DNA of 64,000 bases from Campylobacter concisus (GTDB lineage Bacteria; Campylobacterota; Campylobacteria; Campylobacterales; Campylobacteraceae): contig NZ_JAAKYZ010000001.1 of the NCBI RefSeq assembly GCF_015229955.1, positions 434,001-498,000 on the forward strand. Direction: 5' to 3'. How positions within the stretch are numbered: the stretch's first letter is position 1; the number at the start of each line of letters is the position of its first letter. Shown here piece by piece: positions 53,624 to 62,631 of the stretch. Position numbers and translations under genes: made by a program. The notes beneath the pieces were generated by a model. The model was not told the DNA's origin. It did not search any database and was given only the letters and a program-made list of their open reading frames with translations.

Positions 53624-54529
53624 ATGATTTACGATAATATCGTTAAAACGATTGGTAATACACCTATTGTAAAGATAAAAACAGGTGCTGATGAAGCCGA
53701 AATTTACGTAAAACTAGAGTTTTTTAACCCAGGTGGCTCTGTAAAAGATAGGATTGCATTTAATATGATAACTAAGATGCTAGCTGACGGTACGCTAAAA
53801 CATGGTGATACTATCGTTGAGCCAACGAGCGGAAATACTGGCATTGGTGTAGCGATGTGCGGTGCTGCACTTGGTTTTAAAGTGATACTTTGCATGCCAG
53901 AGAGCATGAGTATCGAAAGACGTAAGATCGTAGCTGCTTATGGTGCACAGCTTGAGCTTACTCCAGCGTCTGGTGGTATGAAAGCAGCGATCGCAAGAGC
54001 TACAGAGCTAGCAGCTCAGCCAAATCACGTAATGCTAAGCCAGTTTGAAAACAAGTATAACCCACAAGCTCACGAACTAACAACAGCAGCTGAAATTGTG
54101 GCTGATTTTAGTAAGCTTGATGCATTTGTAGCTGGTGTTGGCACAGGTGGTACAATAAGTGGCGTAGCAAAAATTTTAAAAGAAAAGGGCTATGATACTA
54201 AGATCATCGCAGTTGAGCCTGAGGCATCGCCGGTTTTAAGTGGTGGCAACCCAGGACCACATAAAATTCAAGGAATTGGAGCCGGATTTTTACCAAATAC
54301 TATGAATATGAGCTTAGTTAGCGAGGTAGAAAAAGTAAGCAACGATGACGCACTAAACGCAGCTAGAGCAATTGCAAAAAGTGATGGACTCATGATAGGT
54401 ATAAGTGGTGGTGCTGCTTATGTGGCTGCAAAAAGAGTAGCTAAAAGACTTGGCGCTGGCAAAAAAGTACTTTTCATAGCTCCAGATAATGGCGAAAGAT
54501 ACTTAAGCACAGAGCTTTACGGAGCATAA
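53624..54529 (+). CDS. cysK: Cysteine synthase A (O-acetylserine sulfhydrylase)
   Basis: CysK makes cysteine from O-acetylserine and sulfide with PLP. The 301-residue protein has the PLP lysine in [11 protein letters not shown] near residue 40, the substrate loop TSGNTGIG near residue 66, and the phosphate loop [10 protein letters not shown] near residue 170. I chose ATG 53624 with AGGAGG four nt upstream; the preceding GTG is too close. It is followed five nt later by cysE. Confidence 0.97.
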   Translation: MIYDNIVKTIGNTPIVKIKTGADEAEIYVKLEFFNPGGSVKDRIAFNMITKMLADGTLKHGDTIVEPTSGNTGIGVAMCGAALGFKVILCMPESMSIERRKIVAAYGAQLELTPASGGMKAAIARATELAAQPNHVMLSQFENKYNPQAHELTTAAEIVADFSKLDAFVAGVGTGGTISGVAKILKEKGYDTKIIAVEPEASPVLSGGNPGPHKIQGIGAGFLPNTMNMSLVSEVEKVSNDDALNAARAIAKSDGLMIGISGGAAYVAAKRVAKRLGAGKKVLFIAPDNGERYLSTELYGA

Positions 54530-54533
54530 AAAT

Positions 54534-55085
54534 ATGTGGGAGAGTCTAAAGGAGCTAGTTCAAACTGTTCGTGAAAAAGACCCATCGGTACATAAGTGTT
54601 GCTTTTTGGCAATACTTATAAACACTCCTGGTATTCATGCGGTTTTGTTTCATAAAATTTCTCATTTTTTATATAAAAAAGAGCATTTTTTTCTAGCTAG
54701 ACTCATCTCACAAATTGCAAGATTTTTAACAGGCATCGAGATCCACCCAGGCGCAAAGATCGGCAGGAGATTTTTTATAGATCATGGCATGGGTGTGGTT
54801 ATCGGTGAGACGGCTGAGATAGGCGATGATGTAATGATGTATCATCAAGTAACACTTGGAGGCACTGGAAAAGAGTGTGGCAAAAGGCATCCGACTGTAA
54901 AAAATGGTGTGACTATCGCAGCTGGCTCAAAGATACTAGGTGCCATAACGATCGGTGAAAATGCTAAGATCGGCGCAAACTCAGTTGTGTTAAAAAATGT
55001 CCCAGCAAACGCGACAGTCGTTGGTATACCAGCAAGAATAGTTCGAGTAAATGGGACAAAATTTGAACCAGAATTTATTATCTAA
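54534..55085 (+). CDS. cysE: Serine O-acetyltransferase
   Basis: CysE acetylates serine for cysteine synthesis. The 183-residue protein is a short form with the N-terminal helices and a left-handed beta-helix of hexapeptide repeats ([48 protein letters not shown]). The catalytic His is in DHGMG and the second in GKRHP. The C-terminus is Ile (EPEFII), the residue that docks into CysK in the known cysteine synthase complex. GGAGCATAAAAAT precedes the ATG. Confidence 0.95.
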   Translation: MWESLKELVQTVREKDPSVHKCCFLAILINTPGIHAVLFHKISHFLYKKEHFFLARLISQIARFLTGIEIHPGAKIGRRFFIDHGMGVVIGETAEIGDDVMMYHQVTLGGTGKECGKRHPTVKNGVTIAAGSKILGAITIGENAKIGANSVVLKNVPANATVVGIPARIVRVNGTKFEPEFII

Positions 55086-55104
55086 TTTTAGAATTTAAAT
55101 AAAT

Positions 55105-55311
55105 TTATTTTTGCTCTTTGTATTTTAAAATTTGAGCATAAATTTCGTCTTTTAGTTTTAACTTCTCTTTCTTTAAATTATCAATTTCAGATGGTTTTGC
55201 CAGATTGTCGTCTATTTTTTTATTTAGTTCATCATGTTTTTTGCAAAGAGTAGCAAAACGAGCATCGGTTTTCTTTAGCTCATTTATAAGGTCTGTATAT
55301 TCATGTAACAT
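55105..55311 (-). CDS. YdcH/DUF465 family small coiled-coil protein
   Basis: A 68-residue, all-helical protein: HEYTDLINELKKTDARF, then KKHDELNKKIDD, then LKKEKLKLKDEIY. This is the DUF465 pattern of two antiparallel helices. The function of the family is unknown. A weak ATAGGAG precedes the ATG. It converges with cysE. Confidence 0.85.
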   Translation of the reverse strand: MLHEYTDLINELKKTDARFATLCKKHDELNKKIDDNLAKPSEIDNLKKEKLKLKDEIYAQILKYKEQK

Positions 55312-55426
55312 ATCGGCTCCTATAAAAATTTGAGAAATTTTATCAAGACTTTGTAAATGCTTGGATATAAAAAAGGTGCCAAGCCATTGCTTAAATTTTT
55401 AAAAAGAGCAAGTAGAAAAATTTATT

Positions 55427-56557
55427 TTATACGTATTTAAATTCTTCAGGTTTGTGTTTGCTTTTTACAACGCGCTTGGTTAGACGTATTCCATCAACGG
55501 TACCGATAACTAAAAGCTTTGATCCTGTCCCTACTAATGTATCGCCATTTGGCATTGGTACAAAATTATTATTTATATCTCTAATGCCTACTATGTCCGC
55601 ATTCGTGATATTTCGTAGATGAGTCTCTTTTAGTCTTTTAAATCTTATCCAAGAGTAATCAGGAACAAGAATTTCTTCTATATCGATAGGTGAATTTTTT
55701 GTATACAAAAACTGCTCTAATAAATTTTCCATGTCCGGCCTTACGCTCATGGCACTTAATCGCTGCGCGACTAAGCGAGATGGACTTACCACATTGTCGG
55801 CGCCTAATTTTTTTAATCTTTGCGTATCGTCTTCTGTCTCTGCATTTGTGATGATATGATAAGGCTTTCTGCGACCTATCTCTTTTTCATAAAGTCTTAC
55901 AGATGCTATAAGGGCGATATTATCAGCAATATTTGAGCTAAGAGTTATAAGTCCTTTTGCACTTGATAGATGTGTTTTCAAAAAGGCAATTTGTGTGTGT
56001 GGCTGAGCTTTTATGAAATATGGATATTTATAAATTTGAGCTAGCTCTGCGATATCTTCTCTATCATCGACCACTACAAAAGGTATATGATTTTCGCGAA
56101 ATTGAGCACTAAGTTCGATTGTGTATAGATTGTGATAACAAATAACGAAGTGATTTTTTAGTCTTGCGATCCTATAAAGCATGCGTCGTTCCTTTAAAAT
56201 GCTAATTAATGTACCTCTTTTTAAAACCTCAACCACAATACCAATCGATAGCGTAAATATAATAAAACCAATAAGTATAAATGTGATAGTAAAAATTCTG
56301 CCCTTTGGAGTTATTGGAGCAACTTCGGTAAAACCAACTGTTGTAAAAGTCATGCCAGCTTGGTAAAAGGCATCTATTAGCGAGAAATTATCTATTAAGA
56401 CATAACCTAATGTTCCAAAAAGTAACAGTAATACGACTGAAATTAGTGGAAATCTAAAAGGTTTTAATTGTTCATAAAGCTCAGTATCTAGGCTTATTTC
56501 TGGTTTTGTAGAGTTTGACCAGTTGAGGAATTTTAAAAGTCTTGAGAGAAAAGACAT
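55427..56557 (-). CDS. Two-helix potassium channel with degenerate RCK domain
   Basis: A 376-residue inner-membrane protein with a helix near residues 35-55, a pore helix and filter FTTVGFTEVAP near residue 72, a second helix near 88-110, and two cytoplasmic RCK-type domains. The filter has TVGF where most K+ channels have TVGYG. The Rossmann nucleotide loop, normally GxGxxG, reads ICYHNLYTIELS and has lost its glycines, while VVVDDRED and the rest of the fold remain. The second half (about 275-370) is the RCK C-lobe with IVGIRD. TrkA-like regulators without a pore are excluded by the helices. Confidence 0.88.
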   Translation of the reverse strand: MSFLSRLLKFLNWSNSTKPEISLDTELYEQLKPFRFPLISVVLLLLFGTLGYVLIDNFSLIDAFYQAGMTFTTVGFTEVAPITPKGRIFTITFILIGFIIFTLSIGIVVEVLKRGTLISILKERRMLYRIARLKNHFVICYHNLYTIELSAQFRENHIPFVVVDDREDIAELAQIYKYPYFIKAQPHTQIAFLKTHLSSAKGLITLSSNIADNIALIASVRLYEKEIGRRKPYHIITNAETEDDTQRLKKLGADNVVSPSRLVAQRLSAMSVRPDMENLLEQFLYTKNSPIDIEEILVPDYSWIRFKRLKETHLRNITNADIVGIRDINNNFVPMPNGDTLVGTGSKLLVIGTVDGIRLTKRVVKSKHKPEEFKYV

Positions 56558-56580
56558 AAATTCCTCTTCATTTTATATTC

Positions 56581-56772
56581 TTAGTTTGATTGTTTTTTCA
56601 TTGTTCTTAGAGTAGAAGCAGCAACTTTTATCTTTCTTGTAGTACCATCTTCTAGTGTAACACGAATCGTTCTAAGATTTGGCAAGAATCTTCTTTTAGT
56701 TTTATTGTTAGCGTGGCTCACATTGTTGCCTATCATCGGTCCTTTGCCTGTTATCGCACATCTTTTTGACAT
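56581..56772 (-). CDS. rpmB: 50S ribosomal protein L28
   Basis: A 63-residue ribosomal protein: [20 protein letters not shown], then [11 protein letters not shown] and the ending STLRTMKKQ. Length and motifs are standard. AAGGAAAAAAA precedes the ATG. It lies 23 nt upstream of the K+ channel gene in the same direction and may be cotranscribed with it. Confidence 0.97.
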   Translation of the reverse strand: MSKRCAITGKGPMIGNNVSHANNKTKRRFLPNLRTIRVTLEDGTTRKIKVAASTLRTMKKQSN

Positions 56773-56947
56773 TTTTTTTCCTTATAAACAAAAATTTCTG
56801 CTGATTTTATCTAAAACAAACAAAAGTAATGCTTAAATAGATTCTTTTTTAAAAGAATTGATTTTTATTAATAATCTAGATAAAATAACGCCTTTGTCTA
56901 TAAATTATAAATAGCAAAAAATATTTAGAAATCTTGAGTGATACAAA

Positions 56948-57694
56948 ATGCTTAGTAAAGAGTTGATCGAAAAAAATGTTGATTTTGTTTTACAGATGCC
57001 AACTCTTTTTGAAAAGATCGAGCACTTTTTGCTAGCTGGTAATGTAACTGAATCAGTTATTACTTTACAAAATATAGCATCTTTTAAAACTTATTTTAAC
57101 TCCATTTTTAAACGTACAAAATTTGATATTCCCTATGATGGCGACGATTTGGTAGTAATAGCAAATATGCTTGGCATTGATACTTTTAGAGCGATAGTGC
57201 TTTCTTATTTTATATTTTTAAAATCCCCAAAAATTTATAAGGTATTTAATTTTAAAATCGTCGATTTAATCGAGCTTAATGCTAAAATTTTATCAGATTG
57301 GCTAAAGATATTAAATTCTTTTAAAGAAAAGAACTATAACTATTTATCGCTTGCTCCGTATTCTATAGCCTGTATTATAGTGTGTGAGAATTTATTTTCG
57401 AAATTTCCATCTTATATGTCAGATGTTATTTCGTATTCTGACGTAAGCTATAATAAAATTTTACAAAAAAAACATGGCTTTAGTTTTTGGGATATTTTTT
57501 TAAAAGCGATGAATATGAACAAACAATCATTAAGCAAGATTGATAAAGAGATGCTTTGCTTTTTTGAGATTTTGCTCTCTTATGAGTCCAGTAGGCCTGA
57601 ATTTTATGATTTTGGAGTTGATAAAATTTTAGATATCAATGTTTACCCAGAGATGCAAACCATTATATTTATTAAAAAAGCTCTACAAAAATGA
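56948..57694 (+). CDS. HDOD-like domain protein
   Basis: A 248-residue soluble helical protein. The N-terminal half follows the HDOD pattern: LQMPTLFEKIEHFLLAGN, a middle segment, then NMLGIDTFRAIVLSYFI, which corresponds to the LG-D-T-R element of HDOD domains. HDOD proteins are signalling domains related to HD phosphohydrolases but without metal ligands. Similarity is weak and by eye. The ribosome site is poor (TTGAGTGATACAAA). The last four nt overlap the STAS/CheX-like gene, so the two products are probably made together. Confidence 0.65.
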   Translation: MLSKELIEKNVDFVLQMPTLFEKIEHFLLAGNVTESVITLQNIASFKTYFNSIFKRTKFDIPYDGDDLVVIANMLGIDTFRAIVLSYFIFLKSPKIYKVFNFKIVDLIELNAKILSDWLKILNSFKEKNYNYLSLAPYSIACIIVCENLFSKFPSYMSDVISYSDVSYNKILQKKHGFSFWDIFLKAMNMNKQSLSKIDKEMLCFFEILLSYESSRPEFYDFGVDKILDINVYPEMQTIIFIKKALQK

Positions 57695-59064
57695 AATTAA
57701 CTTTTAATGGTTCTATGGCAATTATAAGGCCTTTTGGTTTTTTGGAAGCAGAGAATGTTTCATTAAAATTAAGTGAAAAATATATAAACCAAATTTCATC
57801 GCGCGACATCAGCGCTATACTGCTTTCACTAAAAAATGTTACATTTTTTAGCCCTATTTGGCTTGGCAGAATAATTGAAAATTTAAGCGAAGAAGCACAA
57901 AAGCATGGGGTAGTATTTGCGATTTGCGATTACAATGAAATTTTTTATGAATTGATGATGAAAACAGTTAAGAATATTTCAAATATTTCGATGTTTGAAA
58001 GTGAAAATATTGCAAGCTTGTTTTTAAATAAATTTCTAAATAACGCAAATGACAAAGTTTTAATTTATAACTCAACTGAGCAATATAAGCACTATTTAGC
58101 TAATTACCTAAAAAATCGCTCATTTGATGTGGTTGAGGCTAGAGATGCGACCGAGTTTAATAAAAAAAAGAATTTATATAGTTATGCAGTATCACAGCTA
58201 AATCATGTGAGATTAAGACAAAATCAGATAGATACTTTTATAAAAGATGGTGTCGTTGTTTATGCCATAAAAAGTTTTATGGACTCAGATTTTATTGAAG
58301 ATTTTGATATGTCAGCTCATGACATTATGCTAAAAATCGGATATAAATTTTTTATTTTATGGGTAAATATTTCTGGCGCTTTAAATATAAGGGGTGCAAA
58401 ATTTCTAATCAAACTTGCTAACATTAGCAAAAGATCAGGTGCATTTATTTCGCTTTGTGGCATAAACGAATCAAATTTATCTATTGAATTAGTAACGTAC
58501 CTTAAAGATGCAAATATATTTATCTATAAAAATTTAAATGACTTTTACAAAGATGACACTATTTTTTATCTTAAAAAAAGAGAGTTTGATGCAGAGCCAG
58601 TAGATATCAACAAGAGCGTTGCTCAAATTTCATCTTATGTGACGCAAATTGCGAGTAAAATTATCTCACAGTTAGCAGAAGAAGAAATTTTGTGTGTTGA
58701 TACCAAAGTTAGTGCGCTTGACATAGAGGATGAGTGCGATTATTTACGTATTTGTGTTCAGTATTATGGTGATATTTACGCAAGAGTGCTATTTGGAGTA
58801 AAAAAAGATAAATTAGATAAAATTTGCTCTATTTTTATGCCTGAAGGCGATGATTCAAATGATTATTTAAGTGGATATTCTCAAATTTTTAGTATCATTA
58901 CGGATAAATTTTTGACTCATCTTTGGCAAAAAGGCATAAAAGTAAAAGTTAGCTTGCCTAAAATTTTATCCGATGATGTTTTTTTTGATCATAATAGTGT
59001 AGGCATCATGAATATACTAGATGTAAAAGATGACGAAATAGGCTTTGTATTTGTAACCAAGTAA
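57691..59064 (+). CDS. STAS - pseudo-receiver - STAS - CheX-like signalling protein
   Basis: A 457-residue cytosolic protein of apparently four domains. Residues about 1-105 resemble STAS (ILLSLKNVTFFSPIWLGRII). Residues 122-175 look like the start of a degenerate receiver (DKVLIYNSTEQYKHYLANYL). Residues 185-295 are a second STAS-like region (FFILWVNISGALNIRGAKFL). Residues 310-455 resemble CheX/CheC (DYLSGYSQIFSIITDKFL, then VKVSLPKIL). The phosphatase signature Glu-x-x-Asn is not evident, so catalysis is doubtful. The overlap with the HDOD gene suggests a joint role, perhaps in chemotaxis-like signalling. Confidence 0.6.
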   Translation: MKLTFNGSMAIIRPFGFLEAENVSLKLSEKYINQISSRDISAILLSLKNVTFFSPIWLGRIIENLSEEAQKHGVVFAICDYNEIFYELMMKTVKNISNISMFESENIASLFLNKFLNNANDKVLIYNSTEQYKHYLANYLKNRSFDVVEARDATEFNKKKNLYSYAVSQLNHVRLRQNQIDTFIKDGVVVYAIKSFMDSDFIEDFDMSAHDIMLKIGYKFFILWVNISGALNIRGAKFLIKLANISKRSGAFISLCGINESNLSIELVTYLKDANIFIYKNLNDFYKDDTIFYLKKREFDAEPVDINKSVAQISSYVTQIASKIISQLAEEEILCVDTKVSALDIEDECDYLRICVQYYGDIYARVLFGVKKDKLDKICSIFMPEGDDSNDYLSGYSQIFSIITDKFLTHLWQKGIKVKVSLPKILSDDVFFDHNSVGIMNILDVKDDEIGFVFVTK

Positions 59065-59073
59065 GGAGAAGAA

Positions 59074-59721
59074 ATGTATGTTGCACCTAGTATTTTATCG
59101 GCTGATTTTGGAAATTTGGCAGCTGAGATAAGAGCCATTTGCGAGGCTGGGTGCGATCTGGTGCATGTTGATGTTATGGATGGACATTTTGTGCCAAATT
59201 TAACCATCGGACCAGTTGTGGTAAATGCCGTTGCTAAAGCAGCCACAAAGCCACTTGATATACATTTGATGGTTGAAAATAACTCGTTTTTTGCTGATCT
59301 TTTCTTGCCACTAAAGCCAAAATTTCTAACCTTTCATATCGAAGAAGAGAAGCATCCATTAAGGCTCATCGATCACATCAGAAAAAATGGCGTTGGTCCT
59401 GGAATCGTGTTAAATCCGCATACGCCAGTTAGTGCGATCGAGCATATTATTGATGAAGTCGATATGGTGCTTTTGATGAGCGTAAATCCTGGCTTTGGCG
59501 GTCAGAAATTTATGCCAGTCGTGCTTGAAAAAACAAGGGCGCTACGAGAGCTGATAGAACGAAAAAACGCTAAGTGTCTGATCGAAGTAGATGGCGGCGT
59601 AAACGGACTAAATGCTCCTGATCTTGAAGAGGCTGGAGCTGATATTTTGGTGGCTGGCAACTACATCTTCTCATCAAATTCCTACGAACAAGCCATTCGC
59701 GCCATAAAGCTTGAGTTTTGA
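59074..59721 (+). CDS. rpe: Ribulose-phosphate 3-epimerase
   Basis: Rpe interconverts ribulose-5-P and xylulose-5-P. The 215-residue TIM-barrel protein has VAPSILSADFGNL at the start, the metal/catalytic segment LVHVDVMDGHFVPN near residue 29, DIHLMVEN near 66, MSVNPGFGGQKFM near 139, and EVDGGVN near 174. AAGGAGAAGAA precedes the ATG. The stop overlaps the following TTG start. Confidence 0.97.
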   Translation: MYVAPSILSADFGNLAAEIRAICEAGCDLVHVDVMDGHFVPNLTIGPVVVNAVAKAATKPLDIHLMVENNSFFADLFLPLKPKFLTFHIEEEKHPLRLIDHIRKNGVGPGIVLNPHTPVSAIEHIIDEVDMVLLMSVNPGFGGQKFMPVVLEKTRALRELIERKNAKCLIEVDGGVNGLNAPDLEEAGADILVAGNYIFSSNSYEQAIRAIKLEF

Positions 59722-60518
59722 AACCAAAAAAACAGCGTTTAGAAAATAGCATTGAAATTTTAGCCAAGCAAAATTTAGGCTACCATGAGTTTATTTTAAG
59801 ATTTAGCGATATTGAAGAAATTTCATCACTCATTGACGTGCGCGATCTTGATATGTGGCGAACCCTTGGGCTTGACATTACCAGAAATGAAGAGAATGAG
59901 ATCGAGCTTGGCACAAGATTTAGAGATATTAGTGAACAGGAATTTTGCGTGGTTGATATCGAAACGACTGGTGGTACGACGAGCGGACAGATCATTGAAA
60001 TCGGTGCAATAAAAATGAAAAATGGCGTTGAAATAGGGCGTTTTGAAAGCTTTATAACAGCTCCTATGGTGCCTGAAAATATCACCGAGCTAACTGGCAT
60101 AAAGGCTAGCGATTTAGTCGGTGCGCCAAATTTGCTAAATGTACTTGAGCGGTTTAAAATTTTTCTTGGAACTAGCGTCTTTATCGCGCACAACGTAAAT
60201 TTTGACTACGGATTTATCTCTCATAGCCTAAATGAGATCGGCCTTGGTGTGTTGCTAAATAGAAAGCTTTGCACCATCGATCTTAGCCGCCGCACTATCG
60301 CTTCGCAAAAATACGGACTTGGCTCGCTAAAAGAGCTTCTTGGCATAAACAATACCCACCACAGAGCGTTAAATGACGCAATAGCTGCGGCTGAAATTTT
60401 TAAAGTTTGTCTCACGCGCCTACCCTTTAGTATCCAAACGACAGAGGATCTCATAAGCTTTAGCAAAACAGCTCCAAGCGTGAAGCTAAAACCTGAACCA
60501 GTTTTATGTGCGAATTAG
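59718..60518 (+). CDS. dnaQ: DnaQ-like 3'-5' exonuclease
   Basis: A 266-residue DEDDh exonuclease of the Pol III epsilon type. The catalytic residues are in VVDIETTGG (near residue 77), AHNVNFDYGF (near 157), and HRALNDAIAA (near 214). About 70 residues precede the exonuclease domain, which is unusual for epsilon, and the C-terminus is short. Either the proofreading subunit or a stand-alone exonuclease is possible. The start is TTG at 59718 overlapping the rpe TGA; there is no good ribosome site and no nearby ATG that keeps this extension. Confidence 0.82.
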   Translation: MKPKKQRLENSIEILAKQNLGYHEFILRFSDIEEISSLIDVRDLDMWRTLGLDITRNEENEIELGTRFRDISEQEFCVVDIETTGGTTSGQIIEIGAIKMKNGVEIGRFESFITAPMVPENITELTGIKASDLVGAPNLLNVLERFKIFLGTSVFIAHNVNFDYGFISHSLNEIGLGVLLNRKLCTIDLSRRTIASQKYGLGSLKELLGINNTHHRALNDAIAAAEIFKVCLTRLPFSIQTTEDLISFSKTAPSVKLKPEPVLCAN

Positions 60519-60528
60519 CAATAAAAAA

Positions 60529-60537
60529 TTATCCACA
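60529..60537 (+). promoter_or_regulatory. Single DnaA box
   Basis: TTATCCACA matches the E. coli DnaA-box consensus TTATNCACA exactly. It stands alone in the 107-nt spacer after the DnaQ-like gene; no second box or AT-rich repeat array is seen, so it is not an origin. A chance match in AT-rich DNA is possible. Confidence 0.35.
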
Positions 60538-60625
60538 ATCCTAAATTTAATCATTAATTTTTATGCGATCTTTGTTTTTAAAGGATTATGGGGCAGTTTA
60601 CTAAATTTTATAAAAAAGGAGGCAA

Positions 60626-61069
60626 ATGAGTCAGAAAAATTTAGTTTCAAATTTCATCTCAGCCAATGATGAGATGCTTACTTTTTTGTCAAATTTTGGT
60701 GAAAATTGGTGCGTGAGTAATGATGGAGCGAAATTTATAGAGCAAAATTTTACCTTTATTGGCTCAAAGCCGCTTTTGCAAAATTTAAAAGGTTACAAAA
60801 CGGCTGAATATAAAAATTTTGCAGACATTAAAAAATTCCTCAGCTCAAATCCAAGCATCAAAAGTAAAATTTTAAGTGACGATATAAACTACATCGGCGA
60901 TAGTCTAACAGATATAGAGATTAAATTTGCGCCTGAGTATTTTTGCGATTTTTTAAAATTTATAGTTGAAAATATCCCAGAGCATCACTATTTTTGTGGT
61001 CCCAAGGAGGGCTGGATATTGTTTATTGCAACAGAAGGATATGTGGAATTTGGTGTTTTGCACCAATAA
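60626..61069 (+). CDS. Uncharacterised soluble protein
   Basis: A 147-residue protein without signal peptide or membrane segment. It is acidic to neutral with many aromatic residues: FLSNFGENWCVSNDGAKFIE near residue 20 and HHYFCGPKEGWILFIATEGY near residue 120. The start ATG at 60626 has a very good AAAGGAGGCAA ribosome site. The gene is alone between the DnaQ-like gene and the NSS transporter. No family is recognised. Confidence 0.8.
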   Translation: MSQKNLVSNFISANDEMLTFLSNFGENWCVSNDGAKFIEQNFTFIGSKPLLQNLKGYKTAEYKNFADIKKFLSSNPSIKSKILSDDINYIGDSLTDIEIKFAPEYFCDFLKFIVENIPEHHYFCGPKEGWILFIATEGYVEFGVLHQ

Positions 61070-61246
61070 ATTTATTTTTAAGCAGTTGTCTAAAATTGTC
61101 AATAAAAACAAAACGTGAAAGAAAAATTATTCGTAAAAATTCTTAGAATTAACAAAAAAACTGAGCTTGCATCCTAACACCGCTTATTGCTAGCAAAATT
61201 TAATCAATTTTTTTATATAATCCCTATTTTTCACAAAGGCAAAAAG
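61070..61246. other. Spacer with candidate NSS-gene promoter
   Basis: The 177-nt spacer holds a short perfect palindrome AATTCTTAGAATT around 61138-61150 and a TATAAT box at 61216-61221, 26 nt before the transporter ATG. The box is preceded by a T run typical of Campylobacter promoters. No other feature is seen. Confidence 0.45.
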
Positions 61247-62620
61247 ATGGATAGAAAATCTTGGAGTTCAAGGCTCACATACATTTTAGCTGTTGCAGGA
61301 GCTACGGTTGGCTTTGGTGCGACGTGGCGTTTTCCGTATTTAGTCGGGCAAAACGGCGGCGGTGCCTATGTACTCGTGTTTTGTATCGCGATGATCGTGA
61401 TCGGCATACCGATGATTTTGGCTGAAAACGCGATCGGCAGACGCCTAAAATGCAACGCCGTGGATGCTTTTGGCGGATCGATAAATGGCAAAAAGATCAG
61501 CAAAAAATGGCAGATCGTTGGCTGGATGGGACTTGTTGGTGCTTTTGGCATTATGGCTTACTATATGGTCATTGGCGGATGGGTGCTAAACTACATCGCC
61601 CAAATTTCATTTGGTTTGCTTGATCTCTCGCATGTGGTTAGTTTTGAGGAGACAAGTGCGTTTTATGAGCAAAATATCGTAAGCAATCCACTTGCTATCA
61701 GCTTTGCGACGCTTGTTTTTGTGCTGGTTAATTACGCTATTTTGGTGCAAGGTGCGGTCGGTGGTATCGAGCGATCAGCGAAATTTTTAATGCCACTACT
61801 TTTTATTTTAATGCTTATTATGATCGCTAAAAATATCACGCTAGATGGTGCAATAGAAGGTGTGAAATTTTACTTAACGCCTAATTTCTCAAAGATAAAT
61901 TTAAAGCTTTTTGTCGATGTTTTGGGGCAGGTCTTCTTTGCTCTTTCGCTTGGTTTTGGTGTGATGATCACGCTTTCTAGCTTTGTGAAAAAGGATGAGG
62001 GTTTGGTTAAAATTTCTATCATTACAGGCATTTTAAATACGGTAATCGCTGTGCTTGCAGGCTTTATGATATTTCCTTCTCTTTTTAGCTACGGCGTATC
62101 GCCAGATAGTGGCCCAAGTTTGGTATTTAAATCACTACCAATTGTTTTTTCTCACATGCCATTTGGTGGTTTTTTCGCGGTTGCTTTTTTTGCACTATTA
62201 ATGATCGCTGCACTTACAACATCGCTACCAATATATGAAGTAATAATCACGACACTTCAAGAAAAATTTAAGATAAAACGCAAGAAAGCAATATTTTTAG
62301 TCCTTGGAGGTATATTTGTTTTAGGAAATTTGCCTTCGCTAATGGCTACAAACATACTAAGTCACGTAAACATTTTTGGTAAGAATATTTTTGATGCATA
62401 TGATGCAATAAGCGCAACGATATTTTTTGTGTTTACTTCATTTGGGTGTGCAATATTCGTAGGTTGGGTGCTAAAAGATGATGCAAAAAAAGAAATTTTT
62501 CAAGGTAGTGAAAAGCATGCAAAACTAATAAATATCTGGTTTTGGTATATCAAATTCGTCGTGCCGTTTATCATTTTGGTGCTTTTTATCAGCTCGTTTT
62601 ACGATAATTTTTTAAAATAG
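61247..62620 (+). CDS. Sodium-dependent transporter of the NSS family
   Basis: A 457-residue inner-membrane symporter with about 11-12 helices. The first helix has GATVGFGATWRFPYLVGQNG, the unwound sodium- and substrate-binding region of LeuT-fold NSS carriers, followed by GGAYVLVF. Bacterial members take up amino acids; the substrate cannot be read here. I chose ATG 61247 with AAAGGCAAAAAG upstream over an in-frame extension that starts before the promoter box. The M48 gene follows after 11 nt. Confidence 0.93.
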   Translation: MDRKSWSSRLTYILAVAGATVGFGATWRFPYLVGQNGGGAYVLVFCIAMIVIGIPMILAENAIGRRLKCNAVDAFGGSINGKKISKKWQIVGWMGLVGAFGIMAYYMVIGGWVLNYIAQISFGLLDLSHVVSFEETSAFYEQNIVSNPLAISFATLVFVLVNYAILVQGAVGGIERSAKFLMPLLFILMLIMIAKNITLDGAIEGVKFYLTPNFSKINLKLFVDVLGQVFFALSLGFGVMITLSSFVKKDEGLVKISIITGILNTVIAVLAGFMIFPSLFSYGVSPDSGPSLVFKSLPIVFSHMPFGGFFAVAFFALLMIAALTTSLPIYEVIITTLQEKFKIKRKKAIFLVLGGIFVLGNLPSLMATNILSHVNIFGKNIFDAYDAISATIFFVFTSFGCAIFVGWVLKDDAKKEIFQGSEKHAKLINIWFWYIKFVVPFIILVLFISSFYDNFLK

Positions 62621-62631
62621 GGTGTAAAAAT

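Noticed and set aside
55362-55380. TTGGCACC on the minus strand, resembling the -24 half of a sigma-54 promoter
   Set aside because: The required GC at -12 is missing (TTAT instead of TTGC), and it lies between the K+ channel gene and the ydcH-like gene with no flagellar context.
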